A stretch of DNA of 64,000 bases, taken from the NCBI RefSeq assembly GCF_900101435.1, contig NZ_FMZH01000001.1, positions 372,001 through 436,000 on the forward strand. Reading direction: 5' to 3'. Shown here one piece after another: positions 24,059 to 32,804 of the stretch. This DNA comes from Pedobacter soli (GTDB lineage: Bacteria > Bacteroidota > Bacteroidia > Sphingobacteriales > Sphingobacteriaceae). Numbering within the stretch: the first letter of the stretch is position 1; the number at the start of each line of letters is the position of its first letter. The translations under genes were made by a program, and so were the position numbers. The notes below the pieces were generated by a model. The model did no database searches, was not told the origin of the DNA, and saw only the letters and a list, made by a program, of their open reading frames with translations.

Positions 24059-27000
24059 ATGAAAATAGGCTCTACTTTATTAAAGCGATATGCTGTACTA
24101 TCGCTCCTGCTTATTCTTTCACTTTCTGTTAAAGCCCAGTATTTTGGCCAAAATAAGGTCAGATATAAAAAACTGGATTTTGAGGTTTTGCAAACCCCAC
24201 ACTTCGAAATTTACTACTACATTAAAAACCCAAAACTCCTGAAACGCTTTTCGCAGGATGCTGAAACCTGGTATAAAATGCATCAGGAGGTTTTCAGGGA
24301 TACTTTTTTAAAGAAAAACCCAATCATTCTTTACAACAACCACCCTGATTTTCAACAAACTACCGCACTAAACGGAGAAATTGGAATTGGTACCGGCGGG
24401 GTTACAGAAGCTTTAAAAAACCGTGTAATTATGCCGGTTATGGAGCTTAACAGCCAAACCAGACACGTTTTAGGTCACGAGTTGGTGCATGCATTCCAAT
24501 ATCATATTTTATTAGAAAAAGATTCAATCAGCCTGGAAAATGTAGGTCAAACGCCACTTTGGATGGTTGAAGGTATGGCCGAGTATCTTTCTATCGGTAA
24601 AAAGGATGCCTTTACTTCAATGTGGATGCGCGATGCCATGTTAAACCGTGATATTCCATCATTAAAAGATTTAACCAACTCCAATAAATATTTTCCGTAT
24701 CGTTATGGCCAGGCTTTCTGGACCTACATTGGTTCGCAGTATGGCGACACCACAATTGTTCCGCTATTTAAGAACACGGCAAAATATGGTTACGAGAACG
24801 CCATTAAATATACTTTTGGTTACGATGACAAAACTTTATCAGGCCTGTGGAAAAACTCAATTGACGCACACTACAAGCCAATGCTAAAGGCAGACAGCTC
24901 GCAGATTAAAATTACCGGAACAAAAATTATCGATAACAAGAATGCCGGGAACATGAACGTTGCTCCTGCCCTGAGCCCTGATGGTAAATACCTGGCTTTT
25001 ATGTCGGAAAAAGATCTTTTTGGTATCGATTTATTCCTTGCAGATGCCAAAACCGGCAGGATTATCAGAAAATTAACCAGCCAGATTTCTAATGGCCATA
25101 TTGATGATTTCAACTTTATAGAATCGGCCGGAGCATGGTCGCCAGACAGTAAACAGTTTGCCTTTAGTATTTTCAGTCATGGTAAAAACCAGATGATGGT
25201 TGTCGATGTAGCAACCGGCTCTACCGTATCGCAAACAGCCATGGGCAAAGTACAGCAATTTGGCAATTTAACCTGGGCGCCTAATGGAAAAGACGTGGCA
25301 TTCTCGGGTATGGTTGAAGGCCAGAGCGACATCTTCTCTTATAATCTGGATACAAAAGTAGTAACCCAGATTACCGATGATGTTTATTCTGATTACGCAC
25401 CGAGCTACTCTCCTGACGGTAAAAAACTGGTATTTTCATCAGACCGCGCTGCCATTCAGGCCAATACCGTTAATGCAGTGCTTCCAATCAATCTGGCTGT
25501 TTACGATATTGCAGCAAAAACAGTTACCAATCTGAATGTATTTCCGGGCGCTAATAACCTGAATGCACAATTCTCTTCGAACAGCCAGAACATCTATTTC
25601 TTATCAAACAGAGATGGTTTCAGGAATTTATACAAATACAATTTCGCCGATAATACTGTAGATCAGTTAACCGATTACTTTACCGGGATCAGCGGTATCA
25701 CCGAATTTTCGCCAGCCATTTCGGTATCAGCAACTGATGATATTGTTTACAGTTACTACCGTTACCAACGCTACACGCTTTATAATGCGAAGTTGAGCAG
25801 CTTTAAAGCTAAGCGTATTGGTAATCAGGACGAAAATTTCGATGCTGCAATTTTACCACCGATGGAAAATATTGGAGTAAATATCATTAATTCGAACCTG
25901 AACAATTTCGACCGTTTCGAAAAAACGGTGGCCGACTCAATGAAAGTAGTGCCTTACAGACCAAAATTCAGGTTAGATTATCTGGCAAACAGCGGCGTTG
26001 GCGTATCTACCAGCCGTTTCGGCACAGGTGTTTCGGGCGGTATTGTAGGTATGTTTAGCGATATTTTAGGTACCAACCAGATTATTGCCAACCTTTCGGT
26101 AAACGGAGAAATTTACGATTTCGGTGGCTTGGTAGGTTATATTAACCAAAAAAGCAGAATTAACTGGGGGGTTGCTGTTTCGCACATCCCTTACGTTTCG
26201 GGATTTAGTTCTTACGGTTTTGAAAAAGTACCGGTAAGCAATAACCAAACAACTGATGCCATTAATTATCGTACCGATATCATCAGAACATTTGAAGATC
26301 AGATACAGGTTTTTGGTGCATATCCTTTTAGTAAAATACACCGTTTTGAACTTGGAGGTGCCTTTTCGCATTATAGCTACCGTGTAGACCGTTATAGCAA
26401 TTACTACAACCCGAACGGATTTTTTGTAGGTTCTGACCGTACAAAAATATCAAATGAGCAAGCTTCACTAGATTATGGTATTCCTTTTAATGCCTTTACC
26501 CTATTTCAGTTAAACGCAGGTTTTGTAGGCGACAATTCCATTTTTGGATTAACAGCCCCGCTTGATGGTTTCAGGTACCGCGTAAGTGGCGAGAAATTTT
26601 TAGGTACTTACAATTTTGCTGGTGTAACTGCCGATTTACGCAAATACTGGAGAGCTAAACCGGTTACCTTTGCCGTAAGAAGTTATAATACTTTAAGAAT
26701 TGGTAAAGATGCTGATAAACTTTACCCAATGTACCTGGGGTATCCGTACCTGATCAGGGGTTACGAATCTAATTCGATTTACAAAACAACATCGGCAAGG
26801 GCTTCAGAATCTTTTGATATTAACCAGTTAAGCGGAAGTAAAATTGCCGTAGTTAACTTCGAAGTACGTCTACCTTTTACCGGACCTAAAAAGCTGGCAG
26901 CAGTTCCTTCTAAATTTTTATTCTCTGATTTGAACCTTTTCTTCGATGCGGGTGTAGCCTGGACAAACGATACTAAAGTGGTTTTCAAAAGTGAGCCAAC

Positions 27001-27211
27001 TTATACCGATGTTCCTGTAAAAGATGACAATGGAGCTGTTATTGGTTCTTACCAATCCACAAACGAGCGTGTGCCGGCTTTAAGTGTTGGTGTATCACTA
27101 CGGGTAAATGTTTTTGGCTACTTTGTATTGGAGCCTTATTATGCCATTCCTTTTCAGCGTAAAGATGTTAAAGCTGGTGTATTTGGTTTAACCTTTGCAC
27201 CAGGCTGGTAA
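24059..27211 (+). CDS. Fusion of gluzincin-like protease, WD40-like propeller and outer-membrane barrel
   Basis: The 1050-residue secreted protein (signal peptide ending VKAQ) shows three parts. Residues about 30-290 form a metallopeptidase-like domain with HELVH (140-144) and a downstream WMVEGMAEYL whose Glu could be the third zinc ligand. Residues about 295-590 are TolB-like propeller repeats (NVAPALSPDGKYLAFMSEKD, GAWSPDSKQFAFSIF, YAPSYSPDGKKLVFSSDR). The last part, about 640-1050, resembles the Omp85/surface-antigen barrel, ending GVFGLTFAPGW. Comparable proteins are known in Bacteroidota without a firm role. The intact motif suggests a real protease held at the outer membrane, with the propeller as substrate or partner platform. 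It is transcribed alone and ends at a strong terminator. Confidence 0.82.
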   Translation: MKIGSTLLKRYAVLSLLLILSLSVKAQYFGQNKVRYKKLDFEVLQTPHFEIYYYIKNPKLLKRFSQDAETWYKMHQEVFRDTFLKKNPIILYNNHPDFQQTTALNGEIGIGTGGVTEALKNRVIMPVMELNSQTRHVLGHELVHAFQYHILLEKDSISLENVGQTPLWMVEGMAEYLSIGKKDAFTSMWMRDAMLNRDIPSLKDLTNSNKYFPYRYGQAFWTYIGSQYGDTTIVPLFKNTAKYGYENAIKYTFGYDDKTLSGLWKNSIDAHYKPMLKADSSQIKITGTKIIDNKNAGNMNVAPALSPDGKYLAFMSEKDLFGIDLFLADAKTGRIIRKLTSQISNGHIDDFNFIESAGAWSPDSKQFAFSIFSHGKNQMMVVDVATGSTVSQTAMGKVQQFGNLTWAPNGKDVAFSGMVEGQSDIFSYNLDTKVVTQITDDVYSDYAPSYSPDGKKLVFSSDRAAIQANTVNAVLPINLAVYDIAAKTVTNLNVFPGANNLNAQFSSNSQNIYFLSNRDGFRNLYKYNFADNTVDQLTDYFTGISGITEFSPAISVSATDDIVYSYYRYQRYTLYNAKLSSFKAKRIGNQDENFDAAILPPMENIGVNIINSNLNNFDRFEKTVADSMKVVPYRPKFRLDYLANSGVGVSTSRFGTGVSGGIVGMFSDILGTNQIIANLSVNGEIYDFGGLVGYINQKSRINWGVAVSHIPYVSGFSSYGFEKVPVSNNQTTDAINYRTDIIRTFEDQIQVFGAYPFSKIHRFELGGAFSHYSYRVDRYSNYYNPNGFFVGSDRTKISNEQASLDYGIPFNAFTLFQLNAGFVGDNSIFGLTAPLDGFRYRVSGEKFLGTYNFAGVTADLRKYWRAKPVTFAVRSYNTLRIGKDADKLYPMYLGYPYLIRGYESNSIYKTTSARASESFDINQLSGSKIAVVNFEVRLPFTGPKKLAAVPSKFLFSDLNLFFDAGVAWTNDTKVVFKSEPTYTDVPVKDDNGAVIGSYQSTNERVPALSVGVSLRVNVFGYFVLEPYYAIPFQRKDVKAGVFGLTFAPGW

Positions 27212-27234
27212 TTATAGTCAAAAATTATTGGCAT

Positions 27235-27269
27235 AAAAAAAAGCGATCGGGTAACTGATCGCTTTTTTT
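27235..27269. terminator. Bidirectional terminator
   Basis: AAAAAAGCGATC and GATCGCTTTTTT form a stem with an 8-base loop and A/T runs on both sides. It serves the barrel-protease gene on the plus strand and the GIY-YIG gene on the minus strand. Confidence 0.9.
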
Positions 27270-27285
27270 GTAGGGTATGTTTTTG

Positions 27286-27636
27286 TTAAGATAGGCTATT
27301 GAATGATAACTTCACCTGATTGGTGATGTTGCGGTGCAAAAGGATGTTTTCAAAATCCAATCCGATGGTTAAATCAATCCAATCGGGGTTACATGAGCGC
27401 ACCAAACGTTCTTTTTGCATGCGGGTAAACCTGCTAATGGTTTTAAAACGGGCCAAAGCCTGGGCTTCAGATTTAAACTCTTCAAAATAAACTAAACGGG
27501 TTAATTGCATTCCATTATCAAAGAATAAGTTTGGCATCTGTTTGTAGAAATCCAATGTCTTAATCAAATCAGAACTCATGCCTACGTGCATGCTGGTGCG
27601 ATTTCTGTCGGTAACGATATAAACAAACTTTTTCAT
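27286..27636 (-). CDS. GIY-YIG nuclease-superfamily protein
   Basis: The 116-residue protein begins MKKFVYIVTDRNRTSMHVGMSSDLIKTL. This fits the GIY-YIG core in its compact form: strand YIV, strand HVGMSSDL, then an Arg/Lys-rich helix. It ends with WIDLTIGLDF, similar to small UPF0213-like members. The first motif is degenerate (Y-I-V instead of G-I-Y), so nuclease activity is not assured. I start at the ATG at 27636, leaving the AT-rich divergent promoter region free. It is head to head with the XRE/S24 repressor, and the space between holds three operator-like sites. Confidence 0.75.
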   Translation of the reverse strand: MKKFVYIVTDRNRTSMHVGMSSDLIKTLDFYKQMPNLFFDNGMQLTRLVYFEEFKSEAQALARFKTISRFTRMQKERLVRSCNPDWIDLTIGLDFENILLHRNITNQVKLSFNSLS

Positions 27637-27658
27637 GATCTTGTGTTTAAAAATTAAA

Positions 27659-27743
27659 ACTAAACTATTTAGTATATCTTCTTGCAATTCAAAATAATAT
27701 TACTAACTTTATGAGCATAAAATTACTAACTATTTTAGTAATT
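27659..27743. promoter_or_regulatory. Operator-like palindromes between the GIY-YIG and S24-repressor genes
   Basis: Three related sites share an ACTAA core. ACTAAA/TTTAGT with a 3-bp spacer lies at 27659-27673. ATTACTAAC lies at 27699-27707. A perfect palindrome with arms AATTACTAA and TTAGTAATT and a 5-bp spacer lies at 27721-27743. The last two share the same 9-mer exactly 23 bp apart. They sit between divergent genes, one of which encodes a helix-turn-helix repressor, so autoregulation is likely. Confidence 0.6.
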
Positions 27744-27769
27744 CCAAATTTATTTTAAAATTTATTTTT

Positions 27770-28546
27770 ATGTCAAATATTTCAAATAATTTAAAGTACC
27801 TCAGGAAGAAAAAAGGCCATACACAGCAGAATTTCGCTGATATTATGGAAATTAAAAGATCTTTAATCGGCGCCTACGAGGAAGACCGTGCTGAGCCTAA
27901 ATATGAATTACTAAAAAAAATAGCAGAATATTTTGACTTAACCATTGATGAATTCATCAATGAGAAAATATCAGACAGCTGGAAACCGAAACCAAAAAGC
28001 CAAGGTTCGAACCTGAGGGTACTGAGTATTTCTGTCGATCAGCACGACCGCGAGAATATAGAATTAGTTCCCGTTAAAGCAAGCGCTGGTTACCTGAATG
28101 GTTTTTCAGATCCACAATATATAAGCGACCTGCCTAAATTCCAGTTGCCTATACCTGCTTTAAGACAAGGTACTTTCCGTGCTTTCGAAATTATGGGCGA
28201 TAGTATGTTACCTGTTCAGCCGGGCAGCGTAATTATCGGCGAATATTTAGATAACTGGAACGAAGTAAAAACCGGCGAAACCTATGTCATTATCAGCAAA
28301 AATGAAGGCGTAGTATATAAAAGAGCTGGTAACCGTTTTAAAGAAAACAAAGACCTGAAATTAATTTCAGACAATAAGGTGTACGATGCCTATACTATTG
28401 CCGCCGAAGATATTTTAGAAATCTGGAAAGCAAAAGCCTATATTTCAACTGCATTACCAGAACCTGCACCAGATCCAACCATGGAAACCCTGACTCAAAT
28501 GATGGCCCAAATGCAGAAATCAATCTCACAGTTAAATAAAAATTAA
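27770..28546 (+). CDS. XRE-family regulator with S24 (LexA-like) autocleavage domain
   Basis: The 258-residue protein joins an XRE helix-turn-helix (residues 1-65: NLKYLRKKKGHTQQNFADIM, RSLIGAYEEDRAEPKYELLKKIAEYF) to a linker. An S24 peptidase fold follows, with the catalytic Ser145 in MGDSMLP and Lys184 in VVYKRAG. A short helical tail (MMAQMQKSISQLNKN) may oligomerise. S24 repressors such as LexA and phage CI cut themselves on DNA damage or another signal. Here the full catalytic pair is present. The gene is single and not next to phage genes, so it looks like a resident regulator. Its most probable targets are the ACTAA palindromes just upstream, hence itself and the GIY-YIG gene. Confidence 0.9.
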   Translation: MSNISNNLKYLRKKKGHTQQNFADIMEIKRSLIGAYEEDRAEPKYELLKKIAEYFDLTIDEFINEKISDSWKPKPKSQGSNLRVLSISVDQHDRENIELVPVKASAGYLNGFSDPQYISDLPKFQLPIPALRQGTFRAFEIMGDSMLPVQPGSVIIGEYLDNWNEVKTGETYVIISKNEGVVYKRAGNRFKENKDLKLISDNKVYDAYTIAAEDILEIWKAKAYISTALPEPAPDPTMETLTQMMAQMQKSISQLNKN

Positions 28547-28625
28547 CATTTTTTAACAGGCTCCGATTAAACCGTTTACCTTTTTTTATATCTATTGATT
28601 TAACAAACACATAAAAAAATTAAAC

Positions 28626-29078
28626 ATGAAAAGAGCAATTTTAACAATAGCAATTGCAGTGATGGGTCTAACAGCTGCATTTGCTCAACAAGACACTACA
28701 AAAAGAGCCAGAAGGCAAATGCCTAAAATGACCGCTGAACAGCGCGCAGAAAAAGTAACAGCCAAAATGGAAAAAGAACTGAGCTTAACTGCCGATCAGA
28801 AGTCGAAAATTTATGCCATCCAACTGGAAAATGCAAAAACCATGGATACCTGGAGAAATGCAGACAAGGGTGATATGAAAGGTAAAATGAAAGACCGTAA
28901 AGCAGCTATGGATGCGCAAAAAGCTAAAATAGATGCAGTATTAACAGCCGAGCAAAAAACCAAAATGGATGCTTTCCGTGCAGAAGCCAAAGAAAAAGCA
29001 GGAAAAATGAGAAAAGGAATGGGTCAGCACAGAAAAGATAAAGCTCCGGTGGTTTCTAACCCACCAACACAAGGCTAA
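28626..29078 (+). CDS. Secreted Spy/LTXXQ-like helical protein
   Basis: The 150-residue protein has a signal peptide (LTAAFAQQ) and a basic helical mature part. That part contains two LTADQKSK/LTAEQKTK repeats, reminiscent of the LTxxQ motifs of Spy/CpxP periplasmic chaperones. It is rich in Lys and Met (GDMKGKMKDRKAAMDAQKAK). A role in protecting or sensing envelope proteins is possible but not proven. The two repeats are about 70 residues apart, as in the symmetric Spy fold. It is likely its own transcription unit, ending at a hairpin. Confidence 0.7.
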   Translation: MKRAILTIAIAVMGLTAAFAQQDTTKRARRQMPKMTAEQRAEKVTAKMEKELSLTADQKSKIYAIQLENAKTMDTWRNADKGDMKGKMKDRKAAMDAQKAKIDAVLTAEQKTKMDAFRAEAKEKAGKMRKGMGQHRKDKAPVVSNPPTQG

Positions 29079-29121
29079 TTCATTACATTGGCTTTAACAA
29101 TAAGCTAATTCGTCATATTTT

Positions 29122-29153
29122 AGAAAGCGTTCTGATTATTCAGCACGCTTTCT
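29122..29153 (+). terminator. Hairpin after the Spy-like gene
   Basis: AGAAAGCGT and ACGCTTTCT form a perfect 9-bp stem with a 14-base loop, followed by GTATTTTT. It lies just before the bioF start at 29167. Confidence 0.6.
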
Positions 29154-29166
29154 GTATTTTTGGCCA

Positions 29167-30297
29167 ATGCGTAAAATTGAGCAATTCCTTAACAGCAAAC
29201 TCCAGGAACGGAAAGATAACCTTTCGATCAGAAACTTGTCTACCAACCTCCCTCCTGTCGATTTTTGTTCAAATGATTACCTGGGTTTTGCCCAATCAGC
29301 GGAATTGCGACAACTCGTTTCAGCTTTAACACAGCAAGTACCTCTCTATAAAAATGGTTCAGGAGGCTCTCGCCTACTAAGTGGCAACACGACCTATATA
29401 GAAGAAACCGAACAATTCATTGCCAGCTTCCACGGTGTAGCAAGCGGCTTAATCTTTAATTCGGGTTACGATGCCAATGTTGGTCTTTTATCAAGTATCC
29501 CACAGCGTGGCGATACCATTATTACGGATGAACTGGTTCATGCCAGTATTATAGATGGTTGCCGCCTAAGCCACGCTACCCGCTACAAATTTGCGCATAA
29601 CGATGTAAATGCATTAGAAACAAAGCTTAAAACCGCACAGGGAAACATATTTGTGGTTGTAGAAAGTGTTTATTCAATGGATGGCGATACTGCCCCCTTA
29701 ACGGCAATAGCGACATTATGCGAACAATATGGTGCTAATTTAATTGTTGATGAAGCACACGCTACCGGCATTTTTGGCGAAACGGGTAAAGGTTTAGTGC
29801 ATCAACTCAACCTTACCAATCAGGTATTTGCAACTGTTGTTACTTTCGGTAAAGCTATAGGTGCGCATGGCGCAATAGTACTGGGCAGCCAAAACCTGCG
29901 CCATTACCTGATCAATTTTGCACGGTCGTTTATTTATACTACCGCAGCACCGATTCATAACATCATAACCGTAAATGCGGCTTACCAGTTATTGCGTAAA
30001 ACAGACCTAAGTATAATCCATCAGAAAATTGCACTTTTCAGAAAGCTAATTAAAGCTAAGCACATACAGGCTTTAGATAGCGAAAGTGCTATACAGGGCA
30101 TTTTATTTCCATCAAACGAGCGAGCTAAACAGGCTGCAACAACTTTACAACAAGCAGGATTTGATGTAAGGGCAATTTTAAGCCCAACTGTGGCGTTGGG
30201 TAAAGAGCGGTTGCGCATCTGCCTCCACACTTTTAATGCTGATGAGGAAATTACCTCATTGGTTAATCACTTAAACGAATTTCAATTGAATGGCTAA
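29167..30297 (+). CDS. bioF: 8-amino-7-oxononanoate synthase
   Basis: The PLP enzyme joins pimeloyl thioester with alanine in biotin synthesis. The 376-residue protein has the family start VDFCSNDYLGFAQS, the substrate segment NGSGGSRLLSGNTTYIEETE, DEAHATGIFGETGKG, and the Schiff-base Lys229 in TFGKAIGAHGA. A slightly short C-terminus is within the family range. It overlaps bioD by 8 bases. Other biotin genes (bioA, bioB, bioC) are not in the window. Confidence 0.92.
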   Translation: MRKIEQFLNSKLQERKDNLSIRNLSTNLPPVDFCSNDYLGFAQSAELRQLVSALTQQVPLYKNGSGGSRLLSGNTTYIEETEQFIASFHGVASGLIFNSGYDANVGLLSSIPQRGDTIITDELVHASIIDGCRLSHATRYKFAHNDVNALETKLKTAQGNIFVVVESVYSMDGDTAPLTAIATLCEQYGANLIVDEAHATGIFGETGKGLVHQLNLTNQVFATVVTFGKAIGAHGAIVLGSQNLRHYLINFARSFIYTTAAPIHNIITVNAAYQLLRKTDLSIIHQKIALFRKLIKAKHIQALDSESAIQGILFPSNERAKQAATTLQQAGFDVRAILSPTVALGKERLRICLHTFNADEEITSLVNHLNEFQLNG

Positions 30298-30898
30298 ATA
30301 CTTTATTACCGGCATTGGAACCGGCATTGGCAAAACACTGATTAGTGCTATTGTAACCGAAAAACTCCAGGCTGATTATTGGAAACCTATCCAGTCTGGA
30401 GATCTTGATACAAGCGACAGTTTAACCATTGGCAGCTTAATTACCAATACTAAAACCGTTATCCATACCGAAAGTTACCGCTTAACACAGCCCCTTTCGC
30501 CGCATTTATCGGCCAGACTGGATGGAATTGAAATTAACCTTAACCATATTAACACGCCTGAAACTGCGAATAACCTGATTATTGAAGGCGCAGGCGGTTT
30601 AATGGTTCCTTTAAACGAAACCGAGCTGATTATAGATTTAATTAAAAAACTGAATGTTGAAGTGATACTGGTTTCGCAAAATTACCTGGGTAGCATCAAC
30701 CATACCTTATTATCGCTCAATCTGCTAAAACAGTACGATATTCCGGTTAAAGGGATCATTTTTAATGGCGATGAAAATGCCGAAACGGAAAGATATATTT
30801 TGCAGTATAGCCAGGTAAAAAAACTAGGCTATGTACCTCACTTAAGCGAGATTAACCAGGAACAGGTAGCCATGGCTGGCGAATATATTTCGATTTAA
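30290..30898 (+). CDS. bioD: Dethiobiotin synthetase
   Basis: The enzyme closes the ureido ring of biotin using CO2 and ATP. The 202-residue protein starts MAKYFITGIGTGIGKTLIS, carrying the P-loop, then DYWKPIQSGD (substrate Lys), LSPHLSARLDG, and LIIEGAGGLMVPLNE. Its start lies inside the end of bioF, so translation is coupled. The operon ends with a half repeat and a strong bidirectional terminator. Confidence 0.92.
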   Translation: MAKYFITGIGTGIGKTLISAIVTEKLQADYWKPIQSGDLDTSDSLTIGSLITNTKTVIHTESYRLTQPLSPHLSARLDGIEINLNHINTPETANNLIIEGAGGLMVPLNETELIIDLIKKLNVEVILVSQNYLGSINHTLLSLNLLKQYDIPVKGIIFNGDENAETERYILQYSQVKKLGYVPHLSEINQEQVAMAGEYISI

Positions 30899-30924
30899 AA
30901 GCTTAAAAAACTAAACACAAATTT

Positions 30925-30947
30925 GTCATCCTGAGCCTGTCGAAGGA
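30925..30947. repeat. Foldback repeat family A (left half)
   Basis: This is an exact copy of the left arm of the unit at 8284, without the right arm. It lies between bioD and its terminator. Confidence 0.75.
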
Positions 30948-30973
30948 CCTCATTAAGCTATTTTGAAGAACAA

Positions 30974-31006
30974 AGACCTCGCAGGTTTTAAAAACCTGCG
31001 AGGTCT
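30974..31006. terminator. Bidirectional terminator between bioD and the SGNH gene
   Basis: AGACCTCGCAGGTTTT pairs with AAAACCTGCGAGGTCT in an almost perfect 16-bp palindrome. A run of A follows on the plus strand, so the T-run serves the minus strand best. Both flanking genes end here. Confidence 0.8.
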
Positions 31007-31012
31007 AAAAAA

Positions 31013-31711
31013 TTAACGTTCAGTTAAAAAACCACTCTTTTTAAGAAAATCGGCCCAAACCTGATAGCCGGCGGGAATAAGATGTAAACCGTCTTTAGTC
31101 AGTTCAGCCTTTAAATGCTTATCCTGATCGGTAAAATTCGGATAAAGATCGATAACAGTTACATTTTTTGCAGCAAATTTCCTGATCTCCTCATTCAGCC
31201 ACAAAATGTGCTCATCTTTACCATAATGGTTTTTAAACTTTTCGAAGGCACTGTTTACCGGTAAAAGGGTATTGAAATAGATGTGCGTTTTCTTTGAGCC
31301 CTTTCTGATTCTGCTGATGATGGTTTTATAATTCCTTAAAATAATACTGTCGGGAATATTCCGCGAAATATCGTTAATGCCAATCAGCACAAAAACCTTA
31401 GCAGGTTTACCATCAATTACATCCTGCAAACGTTCCAATACACCAAAAGTAATATCGCCCGAAATACCCCTGTTTTTTGCCTGTGGCAAATCCAATAATT
31501 TGGCCCAATCGGTACCAGCTGTAATGCTGTTGCCCAGAAAAACAAAATCCTTTTTCGATTTAGGGTCAGCCTTAAATTTCGCTACCAACTCTACATATTT
31601 ACCCGGGCGATAAGTGCTGTCCCATTTTACTACCTGCGCCTGTACCGCTTTGAAATTTAGCAGTACTAGTGCAAAAGCAAAAGCCAGTAACCTGTTTAAA
31701 AATGTTCTCAT
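31013..31711 (-). CDS. Secreted SGNH/GDSL-family hydrolase
   Basis: The 232-residue protein has a signal peptide (LLNFKAVQAQ) and the four SGNH blocks: FLGNSITAG (nucleophile Ser), NRGISGDITFGV (Gly), LIGINDIS (Asn), and LTKDGLHLIPAGYQVW (Asp/His). It would hydrolyse an ester or acyl group in the periplasm. It is the last gene of the SusC/SusD locus and 25 bases after the glycerophosphodiesterase. A phospholipid- or acyl-ester-removing role fits the neighbours, for example lysophospholipase-type action, but acetyl-glycan esterases look similar. Confidence 0.85.
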   Translation of the reverse strand: MRTFLNRLLAFAFALVLLNFKAVQAQVVKWDSTYRPGKYVELVAKFKADPKSKKDFVFLGNSITAGTDWAKLLDLPQAKNRGISGDITFGVLERLQDVIDGKPAKVFVLIGINDISRNIPDSIILRNYKTIISRIRKGSKKTHIYFNTLLPVNSAFEKFKNHYGKDEHILWLNEEIRKFAAKNVTVIDLYPNFTDQDKHLKAELTKDGLHLIPAGYQVWADFLKKSGFLTER

Positions 31712-31736
31712 GCTATGATTATAAAAGCCTAAAATA

Positions 31737-32642
31737 CTATTTTGCCTGTACTAAAACATCTGGATAATCAGAAATAATACCATCTACCTTTAAAGCTTTC
31801 AGTTTCTGTACATCGGCTAAAGTATTGGCAGTCCATGGAATAATTTTAACCCCATCGGCATGCGCTTTTGTTACCAGCTCTTCGGTAACCATTTGCCACA
31901 CCGGACTTAAAATAAATGGCTTAAAACCTAAATCGGCAATATTTTCTTCGTAAGTTTTTTTATTGGCTACAAGGAAAGAAGTTTTAACTGCAGGATATTT
32001 CTGGTGTATAAGCTGAATGGTGCGTTTATCAAACGATTGGATCACCACAAAAGGGGTAATTTTCTTATTGTTAATGACCTCCATTAGCAACTTAACAAAA
32101 GTTTCGGGATCTGGATTGGTTACCCCATCTCCTTTTTCGCTGCATTTGGTTTCGATGTTGTAAAAGAACTGTTTGCGTTTATTGGCTTTGATATCACGCT
32201 GAACAGCATCAATTAAATCGCCAAGCAAAGGCAGCTGTGCTTTTTCTTTTTTCTGTTGCGGAAAAAGACCGTAATATTTACTTCCGATATCGAACTTCTT
32301 AATTTCATCGTAATTCATACTAAAAATCGGGTATTTACGCGCATCTGCTTCCGGAATTTCTTTTCCTTCAGGGCTAAGCATAAATGCCGGACTTAAATAA
32401 TCATCATGCGTTACTACTACTTTCCCATCTTTTGAGATGTGGGTGTCCATTTCCAGGGTAGTTATGCCTTCAATCTTCATGGCGTTCAGCATGGCCGCGA
32501 TGGTGTTCTCCGGCATTAAACCACGTCCGCCGCGATGTGCTTCTGCACTGAATGCAGGAAATTTAACTTCTTGACCATTCGACTTTACCGCGAATGCAGA
32601 TAAAAGAATAAAGATTGCTGTTTTTTTAAGTTTCATATCCAA
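31737..32642 (-). CDS. Secreted glycerophosphodiester phosphodiesterase
   Basis: The enzyme splits glycerophosphodiesters into glycerol 3-phosphate and an alcohol. The 301-residue protein has a signal peptide (ILLSAFAVKSNG) and the GDPD signature: AHRGGRGLMPENTIAAM (catalytic His, Arg, Glu), LEMDTHISKDGKVVVTHDD (metal Glu/Asp and second His), and a C-terminal WTANTLADVQKLKALKVDGIISDYPD. All catalytic residues are present. Its position after a calcineurin-like phosphoesterase and in a SusC/SusD operon points to phosphate or glycerol release from extracellular phosphodiesters. Confidence 0.92.
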   Translation of the reverse strand: MDMKLKKTAIFILLSAFAVKSNGQEVKFPAFSAEAHRGGRGLMPENTIAAMLNAMKIEGITTLEMDTHISKDGKVVVTHDDYLSPAFMLSPEGKEIPEADARKYPIFSMNYDEIKKFDIGSKYYGLFPQQKKEKAQLPLLGDLIDAVQRDIKANKRKQFFYNIETKCSEKGDGVTNPDPETFVKLLMEVINNKKITPFVVIQSFDKRTIQLIHQKYPAVKTSFLVANKKTYEENIADLGFKPFILSPVWQMVTEELVTKAHADGVKIIPWTANTLADVQKLKALKVDGIISDYPDVLVQAK

Positions 32643-32766
32643 AAAGGGATTTTATAGTGGCGTTGGATGAATAACATTCCGACGCTGTTAATTTAATCTA
32701 CAAGATAATGGTATCAGGTCTTACCATTTAACACGCTTAATTAAATCTACATTAATTTTTCAATCA

Positions 32767-32790
32767 CTATCAGATGGCAACATCAGATAG
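32767..32790 (-). other. Intercistronic hairpin
   Basis: CTATCAGATG and CATCAGATAG form a stem with one mismatch and a 4-base loop (GCAA). It lies in the 162-base gap between the phosphoesterase and GDPD genes. No T-run follows, so it is more likely an mRNA-processing or stability element than a terminator. Confidence 0.5.
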
Positions 32791-32804
32791 CACACCAAAC
32801 CTGT

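Noticed and set aside
27286..28546. XRE/S24 repressor plus GIY-YIG gene as a prophage remnant
   Set aside because: No integrase, attachment repeats, structural or lysis genes surround them, and neighbours are housekeeping genes.
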